Shown here: positions 49,396 through 59,800 of the stretch, in pieces
How positions within the stretch are numbered: position 1 is the first letter of the stretch
Layout: the number at the start of each line of letters is the position of its first letter
Source: Ditylenchus dipsaci
Taxonomy: Eukaryota > Nematoda > Chromadorea > Rhabditida > Anguinidae
Length of the DNA stretch: 64,000 bases
Assembly: GCA_004194705.1 (NCBI GenBank)
Contig: SADC01001334.1
Coordinates: 248,001 to 312,000 of the forward strand
Reading direction: 5' to 3'
The notes under the pieces: model-generated
What the model was told of the DNA's origin: nothing
Seen by the model: the letters and a program-made list of their open reading frames with translations, nothing else
The model's database searches: none
Position numbers and translations under genes: made by a program

Positions 49396-50066
49396 CTGAA
49401 AACAGTTGCAATTAGTTCGATGGCAAGAAAACGCAAGAGAAATACACCTTCTTTATTGATCTTCGAGAGCTTGATGCGCAAAAACTTCAACAACTAAAAA
49501 ACTTGGTAGAATTCACGGCAATCAGTGCAAACATTATTTTGACAGGTGAAATTAGTGCAGTCTGCACTGCTCATCGGGATGAGACCTTTTGGCATATAGA
49601 TGTTTGCGAATATATCAGAACTGAAAACTACTGTTTGCGAAACTTTGCACAGAAAATTCCCGAGCAGTACATAGAAATAGGTTTGATTGGTTCAGGACCA
49701 GCAGTATTTTCATCGGTCGAGGAAGAAGACGTCTGGAGAAGACATAGACATTTGCAAAGAGTAACGAAAGAGAAAAAGAAATCAAAAACAAACAAATATC
49801 GCAAAAATAAATTTTAAGACGTTTCAGTTACTTTGTGCAAAAGGCACAAAGTAACTCGAACGTCCATAATAAGTCGTTTAAGTTACTTTGTGCCCTTTTG
49901 CACGCCATAACTCAAACGCATCTATGCTGAAATTTTCAAATCGAACGTTCGAAAATTTTCGAACTCGAGTTTCGAATCGAACCAAACGTTCGAAAATTTC
50001 AAACTTCGAATGTTCGTCGAATCGAACGTTCGAAAATTTCGTACGTTTGACAACCCTAGTACTACT

Positions 50067-50870
50067 GTTTTGAAAACAGTAGTACAGTTGTGACTACTAT
50101 TTTAAACTGTACTACAGTTTTTAAAGTGATTGATTCATTTCTATGAACAATGTAACAAACAGTTTTTTTTTGGAAATCCATATGTTTTGCTTGCGCATAT
50201 GTGCTGAATTATAATAATTTGGTGAAAAATAGTCAGCTTAGGCCCAGACATATTTAAAAAGCTATAAATTGCTTTAGTTCAGATGTGCATGGTCACACAC
50301 TTTAATTTTCGACTCCACCTGAAGGAACCCGAACCGAATATTGAGTAGGACTTATTAAAAGTTTGTAACAATAGCTATGAATTCCGACAAACTCAGCAAC
50401 CACTTATTTTGCCTCTCAGTCAGACACAATGTCACTCTCCATCTGATTTTTTTAGCGAAAACAGAAAAAATGGTCTTGGCAGGTGGTCTCCTTCGATTTT
50501 CTTGGGCAGGATTTAAGTTAGGCCTTACCAACTAGCTCAGTCTAGACTTTTCAAAGCTCCTGCATTCATAGGGTCAACCTTTTTGGAACCGCCTTGTGAA
50601 ATTTAAGGTGGTCAGTAAAACTGTATTATAGTTTACAGTATTCTCATACAGCTTTCTCTAGGAATAATACAATTTTGCAACTGTATTACAGTTGACATCC
50701 ATAAATTCTTGGTATTGTATATCCACTGTGCTAAAAACCTCAATGAGGCCGCCTCATCTATCCCAACAACTAAAATTTACCCAGTGTCGACAACAACATA
50801 AATGAATTTTCAAAATTTTATTCAATTCTTTGTATAAATTAAAGGTGACAAAATATTTCTTGGTTTTCCT
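50067..50870. other. Spacer after the nested element
   Basis: CTGTACTACAGTTTTTAAAG words at 50080-50120 continue the array seen left of 43953. Similar AACTGTATTACAGTT words recur at 50635-50695. No gene in between. Confidence 0.5.
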
Positions 50871-50876
50871 GATTGG

Positions 50877-53800
50877 TCAAATAGGAGAGTTCGGCCTGCT
50901 CGGCCCACATTCCAATTCTACTCCATTTCCCGCTTCTATCTTCACATCTCTGGCCTTGGTCTCCAACAAGTTGAACCAAGTGACTTTGGTGGCTGTGGAA
51001 TCAAGTAGGAAGGCAGTGTTGCGACTGCCCGACACTTTAAGTAGGCTGATGTCTTTCAAGCAGTGCGTATTCTAAACACACAAAAATCAAAATTTCCGGT
51101 ATAAATTTGTGATTGCTCTTCTGTCTGGACGAAAAATCGAAAATTTAGCCGGAAAGTTAATCGGACAAGAATTTTAATTAAGAATTTTAGTTAACACATA
51201 CCATATTTAATAACTGAAGTTTTTTTATATATTATAGAGGAATTACACATTTATCTATAACTGTAGAATTTCTGGTATATTATACGAGAAATTTTAAAGC
51301 TATCTATGACTGTAGAATTTGTCGTACACAAGGTGGTCCAAGAAATCCGCTAATTTCAAATGGTCATAACTTTTTGTGAACGTCGATATTTGACAAACAG
51401 TTTTTGGCAATCTTCTAAGAAAAATATACATTTTCGGTACATAATGTCAAAAACACTATTTTCGCTTGGTCCCCCATGTAGTTTGGGCCTTGCCCACTTA
51501 GAGGCCATCCAAAGATCGAGGCCAAACCACAGGGGGCAACAAGCAAAATCGCCTTTTTGACATTACATACCAAACAGCAGTTATATTTTTTCTGACAAGA
51601 TTGCAAAGAACGGTTTTTCAAAATTCGATGTGCACAAACAGTTATAAGCGTTTGAAATCCTCGGAATCTCTTGGGCCACCCTCCATTATACGAGAAATTA
51701 CACAGTTATCATCGTAAAGTAATTTTTAATTTCTTTCGGGGAACTTGCTGCATTTTTTCTGTCCGATTTTTTTTTTATCAAGCAACCCTAGTATAAACAT
51801 CCAAAACTAACCTGATCCACCACAATCTCGCCTCCAAAAAAGTTGGCTTTGTAGGCGAACATGGTGTCGGCCAGCTCCTTGGTGTCTACACTCAACATAC
51901 CATAGTAGTAGCAACTGTGCAGGTGGTGGAAATGGTGCACTTTGTAGGGCGATCCTCGTTTCAATTCTCGAACTATAGGTGAAGAGCCTTGGAATTTGCA
52001 CTCCAAACCACCTTCTAAAACTCTAGGCAACAGGTTCTGAAATTCAAAAAAATTGTGTTTTTAGATATTATTTTTTTATCAGTTACCGATTCTTGACGAA
52101 AATCCAGAGCACTTTTCAAAACTTGCGGTGTAAGGGATCTGGCTTGGAGTTGACTATCTTTTTGGAGACTATGTAGGTTTCCAGTACTTTTTCTTCGTCT
52201 TTGTGAGCTGAAATTAGTGAAATATATTTTTTGGTTGATTAGCTAGGTAGATCCAGTGGGTTTTTGTGCCATTTTTTGAATTCGCGCCCTTTTCAAATTT
52301 TCATTTATTTTGTATTTCAGAAGACATTTTTTAGTTTACGCTAAAATTCGCTGGCTTATCATGCACTTAAGCCTTCACCAAAGTTAAACTTTTTTAAAAT
52401 TCATTAGAAAGCCAAAATGAAAAATAAAATTTGAAAGACGCAAATTCAAACAGAATGGCACAACAGTATTAAACACCCCTACTGCGGCAGATCCATGACC
52501 TGGATTTTAGGAAGACTAGATTTTTATTTCAAAAGGTTTCAGGTGTGATGCTTGTAGTGTGTAAATCATGTTTTATATATGAAACGCTAACTGAGAAACT
52601 TCTCTACATATTTAATCAAACAACTGGTTTAGAACTTAATTTTTTTGTCCAAAATGAGTAATTTAAAATTTGAGTGGACGGGCTAAGCAAGGGGATCGTA
52701 AAGTGATCCAAAAATGAGGTTTGACTACGTTTTCAATTTTATTGAAAAGACTGGCCAGTGCATTTTGAAAAACACATTTTCTATAATTTTTTTAAAACTG
52801 GTCAAATTTGTGGGCCACTTCACAGTCTACCGGTAGTTGTACTAGGCAGTAATTTTTTTGACAGTGTGGACATATGGAATTTTTTAAACTATAAAGAAGT
52901 GTTTGATGTAATTGCTAGAAGAGATTTCAGCTCTAATTACCCTAATAGCAGTGTAAACACTCGACAACTCCAAAATATAATTTTGTCTGGACCAACCTGC
53001 TAAAAGAGAACATGGCTTCTCAGTTGGTTTCACTGGACTTTTCTTCAAACTGCCAAAGGCATACTCATCTTTTTGGTTGGTTGAAGAAGTCACCTCACTC
53101 CACTCTAGCAACGAGACACTGCTAAAGCACTGGGCATCGGCTTTTTGGATGTCCACTATTTGACATGTGTTAATGCAGCTAAAAACTGTCTACTATACAG
53201 TTTAATCTCGATCCAACGACATTTCCTCAAGTTCGATCCAGGTAATCTTTTTTCTTGGCCAAATATGCTTTTCTGGGCAGTTTAATTTTGGAGCAAATTT
53301 ACTTTTTTGGGTGCAAATTTTACTCTTTTTCGGGGCAAATTTTTCTTTCGACTGATTTCAGTATTTTTTCTCATCTTTTTTCAAAAGTGATGACACCATT
53401 ATGTAGCCCTGCGCTTCTAGTTTTTAATGAGATATCGGTTGTAGCATCATCTTTGCAAAAGGTACCACAAAGAGATAAAAGTAGAAACCGAATTATTTTT
53501 CTGACTTGCTTCATACTTTCACCTTTTTGTGCTAGATTTTGCAAATATGATGCAATAATCCATATCTCGTTAGAAACTAGAAGCGCAGGGATACATAATG
53601 GTGTCATCATTTTTGAAAAAAGATGAGAAAAATAATTAAATCAGTCGAAAGAAATATTTGCCCCAAAAAGAGTAAAATTTATCACACCAAAAAAGTATAT
53701 TTGCCACAAGAAAAAAGATTACCCATATTTTATTTGGACAGACCGTATAAGTATATATAGTTATAAGACAATAAACTGGCGGGTTCTAAGCAGGGCTGTA

Positions 53801-56800
53801 ATTTTTTTATTTTTGACATCCTACATCCACATCCGGCCAAAAAATTTTTGACATCCACATCCATCCGGATGTCAACTTTTTTTGACATCCTGACATCCGA
53901 ATGACATCCGGATGTCAAAATTTTTGACATCCGGATTTCCAAGTGATATCTGGATGTTTACATCCACCTTCGGCTGGATGTAGATGTCAAAAATTTGCTG
54001 ATATTCACTTTTAATTAATAGTATGGGTACAATGGCCTAATTCGGCAAGAGATATAAAGAAGATACGGTCACAATACATGCGCACAACGATTGTAAAGTT
54101 TTATTTCGACGTCAAACCAAGACACTTAGGTGAAACAAATAAAACATTCATCAGATAATCCCAGGAGCACTTTCCTTTGAAGGAACTCCTCAATCGAGCA
54201 GCCCTTGATACCAACAGAGTTAATCGACAAACGGGAGAAACCTCGCTTTGGAGCTTGTTATATTGGAAATATTAGAATTCACCGGCATAGTAGAGGTTGC
54301 GACTAATTGAGTGAAAATTTTTAGCGGGCGACTCTTAGTTTTGACGACGGGAAATTCGAGAGGGTTATCCGACTGCGTTTTTGCCATCGATTTTAGATTA
54401 TTCATTTTTGCGGATTACGGCCTATGGTTTTTTTCGAAACAACAAAGAAGAAGATTTAGAACAAGGAAACAAGTATCTCTCAACCACAGACTCAAAAAAT
54501 CCGTAAAAGCATATTGACATCCGCCATGAAAACATCCAAAAAACATCTGGAAATCCGCTGACATCCGCCATGAAAACATCCGAAAAACATCCGGCAAAAC
54601 ATCCGGACATTTGCTGACATCCGCCATGAAACATCCGAAAAAACATCCGGACATCCGCTGACATCCGATCTAGAAATTTTGACATCCAACATCCACATCC
54701 GGCCAAAAAAATTTTTGACATCCACATCCGACATCCGACCCAAAATTTTTTGACATCCGACATCCACATCCGCCGGATGTGGATGTTTCGGATGTACACA
54801 TCCACATCCGGATGTATCTTCCGGATGTTTTTACAGCCCTGGTTCTAAGGTTAAAATTTATGTGGAAAATTTTAAACTTTGAAACCCATCAAACAATTGT
54901 TCTTATTAAAAATTTAGTTTCAAATCTGCGACAACTTCACTGATGTAAAGATGAACATCTGCTAAAACCAGGGATGGGAATTATACTTTCTGAACAGATT
55001 TGTACTTTGGCTGACATCAGACTGGGCTGACATCAGACTGAGCCTTTCACAATTCATTTTGTTGACAACTCAGCCTTTTGACAACTCAGCCTTTTGACAA
55101 CTCATCCTTTTGACAATTCGGAAAATCGAAATTCGAACTTTCGAAATTCGTCTTAAGACGATTCATTCGAATCATCATTCAAATTTTTGTTAGCTCATTC
55201 GAACGAGGATTCATTCATTCTGTATCTCAGACGACATATTGTTCATATCTCTGTTGTTAAGAAATAACCGGCGGGGTACCGAAAAAAAACGACCGCCAAC
55301 AACCCTAGTGCATAGACGTTTTCCCAAAATAAAATTTTTTTTCAAACAACAGGAGGGACCAAGGCAGATTTTTAAGTTTCTTTTAGAATTTTTTTAGATT
55401 GTGTCCGAACCACTCCAAACCGTCCCAAACCATCGCAAACCACCTCGAATACCCTCAAACCGCCCGAAACATCAAACCCATAAATGAGAAATAAAAATTT
55501 CTTAAAAATAAAAAATAACATGTTTTTCTAACTTAAAATTGTGCGGAGAATCAGGTTTGTAAAGACCGAAATCAATATTTCACCCACGCAAACCCTAAAA
55601 CGTGCGGTGGGTTACTCTTGGTCAGATGAATATCCGCCTGGATGGCCTGAAAGTTAAAATTTCTTAAGAATAAAAAATAAACCGATTTTTCTAACTTAAA
55701 ATTGTGTGAGTGATTGGATTTTTTTAAGTCCAAAGTTGAGATTTAAGGTACCACCTCGCCAGGTGGTACCACCTGGCCATCCAACTGGATGGCCTAAAAT
55801 AAAATGGTTAATTTTAAATGAAAAATAAATTTTTCCAAACTAAAATTTGTGTGAGGAATTGGGCTTGTCAAGACCGAAAAAGCAGTTTTATCTACCCAAC
55901 CCCAAACTTATGGTGGTTACCACCTGGACAGGTTGATATCCAGGTAACTCCACAGTAGGGGTATATCCACCCAAATGACCTGAAAAGTCAAGCGCTTGTC
56001 TTTTTATATCTAAAATTATGGTGAAATAAGGTACGTGACTAGGTGGATTTGAACCAGCAACCTCTGCATCACCCCTTAGAATCGCTCAGAACCCCATCCA
56101 GAGAGACCAAACAAGTGGTCGTCCACTTGGATCGAAATTTTTTTCAAGGTTTTCGGGTTCCAAAACAATTTTCGTGCACTAAGTCGACCACGCTGAAGAT
56201 GGTTTGATAGTGGTAGAATCACGTTTTATCGAGAAATTTTTGAGCTATTGCTAACGATTGATTTTGAAAAATCAAGAATTAGCAATAACTCAAAAAATTT
56301 TCGATAAAACGTGATTTTACCACTATCACACCATCTTCAGCATACTCGAATCAGTGCAGAAAAATTGTTTTGGAACCCGAAAACCTTGAAAAAAAATTTA
56401 GATCCAAGTGGACGACCACTTGGTTTGGTCTCTCTGGATGGGGTTCTGAGCGATTCTAAGGGTGATGCAGAGGTTGCTGGTTCAAATCCATCTGGGCGCA
56501 TACCTTATTTTTCATTATAATTTTGAGTGTTTGATTGGTGAAGAGGTCCATATATTCATCACCAAGGTTGCTGGTTCGAAGCTCCAACCAATGGCCATAT
56601 ACATATAGTATAGCATATACATATAGTAAGAGCAGTGTTTCCAAAAATGAGAATGAGAATACAGAATGAGAATGAGAATTGTCAGAATGAGAATTGCTCA
56701 TAACTCAATTTTTTCATGGAAAAATGCCAAATCTGATATGGACGACCTATATCTACTTTTTAATTCTAAGTATACCGTATTTCCTCTAATATAACCACCC

Positions 56801-59800
56801 GCTCTAATAAACCCACCCCCTCAACTTCCAGTGTCTGTATCTCGGAACAGAGTAAATATTCTGCAAAGCTGTTTTTCGCGTTTTCTTAGTTCCCACGAGC
56901 TCTACCGATTCCGCTTTTTGGATTTGGTTGAAGCCACAAAAATCTCAAAATGACTCTAATAAACCCACCCCTCACAAGGGGTTTGAAAAATAAACCCACC
57001 GGTGGTTATATTAGAGGAAATACGGTAGATCATCTATATCAGATTTGGCATTTTCATGAAAAACCGAATTATGAGAAATTCTCATTCTGTATTCTCATTT
57101 TTGAAAACACTGGTATAGAGTGAAGATACATCCGAAAAGATATATGGGTGCTAATAAGTAAGAATATACAACAATACGAATCTAAATACGGATGAGTTGT
57201 CAATAATTACAATGTTGTTTCGACACGATAATCAAAAATTTGAATTTGAAAAAGCCGAATTGTCAAAAGGATGAGTTGTCAAAAGGCTGAGTTGTCAACA
57301 AAATGAATTGTGAAAGGCTCAGTCTGATGTCAGCCAAAGTACTTTTAGGACCCGAAATCTTTTTTATTTTCAAAGTTATAGCCAAAATTTTTTTTGGACT
57401 CAAAATAGCAATGAACACTGGATAAATATTTTTTTTCTCAAAAGTAGTCAAAATGTTCTTTTTTAGAAAAATTTTCATTCCCATCCCTGGCTAAAACCAT
57501 TTAAAAATCAAAGTCGCAAATTGCTGATGAAAGCCTTTTTTGTCAGATTCATCTACTCAAAAATTTTTGCTCAATTCTCAGGACAATTTTAAATTATTGA
57601 AAAATTTTCGATGAGTTGATTAATTTAATTTCAAACCCACCTCAAGTCTGAAATACCGTCTTTAAGCAATGTTCGCACTTGTTGAAAGCACTTTTCAGTG
57701 GCTGAGGGAATAGTTGTGCATTCTTCAAAAGCTTGCTCATATGCTGGCACACTAATTTCAGGGTGGGTAAGCGAAAGCATGGCTAGGAATTGGGCATCTT
57801 CTTTCTGTTTTGACTCATTGTTTGGGCCATTTTCTAAGTAGGACAGCACTCTGTCCAACTTTTTGACAAAATTTTTGGTGTGTGGGCAGAAAATAGGTCG
57901 TCTTCGGGTTGGAGATCTTTTTCTTTCAGGTGGTCCAGCCATTTCTGGAAGTTTGTCATTGTTGAAGAAGATGATTGTTAGTAAAGGATTACCTCAAAAA
58001 ATGAAAAATCAAAGTTCTTTGAGCTAGTAGGTGCAGTGGAGTAGCTGAAGCTAGAAGAGTCATCCACCAGAGATTGCACAAACTAAATGATGGAAAGTTG
58101 GATTTCAGTCAAATTTGGATTTTAAAAAACAAGTTTCAGGTTCGATCCCACCTGGAGACTGATTTAGTTTCTTTTTATCATAATTACAGTGCTACAGTCA
58201 ATTGCCGTTATAATGACAACCACTCAAGTTAGTCTACCAGCTGGGCTCGCTGCTTTTTTATCCAGAAAAAATTAATTTTAACTGTTTCAAACAATGAAAT
58301 ACCCTGGGCGCGTAAGCCCCTTTTCACACTTTTTAGCTTTTTGTCCTCATCATTTTTTTCGCTGTCCAGCGACAATATTAAAACTTCACACACGAAACCG
58401 CACGTTTCCAACATTTTTCAAATAGGGTTGTTTGTCAGGTTGAAAAGACAGCTTGGGTGAGTCTTAGAATGAAAGCCACCAAATTAAATGTAGAATTTCT
58501 GGTATATTAAACGACAAACTCAGCAGTTGTCTCGTCCTGCTTGGATTTCCATTCTAAGTTGTTTTGAAAAAAAAAGTCGACGGGACAGAAACGGGTTAAG
58601 TTTTTGGCTTCAAAATGCTTTTTTTGGCCCTAAGCCTAAGCGCTAAAAGGCTTCCATGTGGCCCTCATCCTACAAACGACTATTTCTCGGTGTTTTCTAA
58701 TCCTAAGTTGATTATTTTTGTATCAGCTTGTAGTTTTGAATCACTAGTTTCTAATGAGCTTCTGACTGAGTTGCGGGGCGTAATCGTTTCGCCAATGAAA
58801 TGTTCGTCAATGAGATCACTTCATCAATGGTATGTTTTCGCCAATAGTTTCTTTTTGCAAACACTCTTAGTCCTTCGGCAGCCAAATGACCAATCATTTA
58901 ATAGCTCATCTAGGTGGCTACAAAATGAGCAGTGATTTGCGTTAACAGAAGTGGAAGAACTTGAGATAAAGAAGCTATTGACCAAAACATACCATTAATT
59001 TCATTGGCGGAAAGATGACATTGGCGAAAGCTTCATAGGCGATATGATTTCTTCGCGCTGCCACGGGTCAGGTTGGCACAAAGTTTATCCTTACTGAAAA
59101 GCACTTTCTGATGAGTTGCAAAAAAAGCTGGAAAACTTTCGTTTACTCAAAAAGGGTATTTTTCAAAAATTTGAAACTACAGGGTGTCCCGAGAAACGGA
59201 AAAGACTTTTTTGTGGTCAAAAATCTCTTTTTGTGGCCGATTCTGTTCTCTTCGATCGCTCATCACCGAAAAGAAAGAAACCGGCTACAAAAAAGAGATT
59301 TTCGGCCACAAAAAAACTTTTGCCCAAAGAAAAACTCTTCGAGAAAGACTTATATAGAAAGAGAATAAAAATCATATGTTGAGTTTCAAAAGTTGAATTT
59401 TAATATTCAAAATTCACTTCTGAAACCCATCATCTGATTTTTATTCTCTTTTTATATGATGTTTTCTCTAAGCAGGTTTTCACCTAGCCCCTAACTCGGT
59501 AAATAAAATTACCTTGGTGATCAGCTTGAGATCTATCTTCCTAGAGTCCATACTTTTTCCTTCGCCTTCCTGCTCACTCTCCACACATTTGGCACATATT
59601 GCTGCGAACCATCTGAGCAGGTGTTTCAGCTCTTTTCTGAAAAGTATTATTCATGTTGCATCTGGAGGCGCAAAATGAGTACCTGTTGTGTTCACAAACC
59701 CCAACAACTTCAACCAAACGCCTCTCAAACACGATTAGAGACTGGTGGATTAGACTTAGGAAGTGGAGGAATTGGGCAATGGCTGGATTGGAATGGTGGT

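Larger units (their letters stand above)
48165..49920. repeat. Large inverted repeat (arms about 295 bp) with ORFs in both arms
   Basis: Left arm 48165-48460 and right arm 49625-49920 match at about 95 percent by eye, sharing ATGGCGTGCAACAGGGCAC-like ends and AAAGTAACTCAAACGAC words. Each arm reads LRNFAQKIPEQYIEIGL then IGSGPAVFSSV in an open frame (minus strand on the left, plus on the right). The loop holds the CCHC fragment. Confidence 0.8.
43953..50058. mobile_element. 6.1-kb nested hAT-like foldback, TSD GTACTACT
   Basis: Begins TAGGCTTGTCGAA and ends TTTGACAACCCTA; GTACTACT flanks both sides (43945-43952, 50059-50066). Arms are arrays of TCGAACGTTCGAA words (46895-47060 and 49935-50045). 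Inside: the hAT-like element 43966-46894, the mariner 47067-48011, a large inverted repeat 48165-49920, and a zinc-knuckle fragment. Nothing here is an intact transposase for the outer element. Confidence 0.75.
54969..57489. mobile_element. hAT-like element, word TTTTGACAACTCAGCC, TSD GCTAAAAC
   Basis: Begins CAGGGATGGGAAT and ends ATTCCCATCCCTG; GCTAAAAC flanks (54961-54968, 57490-57497). Arms: GGCTGACATCAGACTG and TTTTGACAACTCAGCC words (55010-55130) and inverse (57255-57345). Inside are core B (55350), repeated AGGTGGTACCACCTGG code, core C with a B-box-like TTGCTGGTTCAAATCC (56105-56500) and the CAGTG element 56633-57112. In the same ANAPC4 intron. Confidence 0.8.

Noticed and set aside
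53730..54805. ORFs reading CPDVFPDVFRMF-like repeats
   Set aside because: Translations of GACATCCGGATGTC words in the hAT-like element.
58229..58414. 61-codon minus-strand ORF as an ANAPC4 exon
   Set aside because: Exons 59513-59636 and 57993-58080 join in phase (LITK|FVQ) and match APC4 without it.
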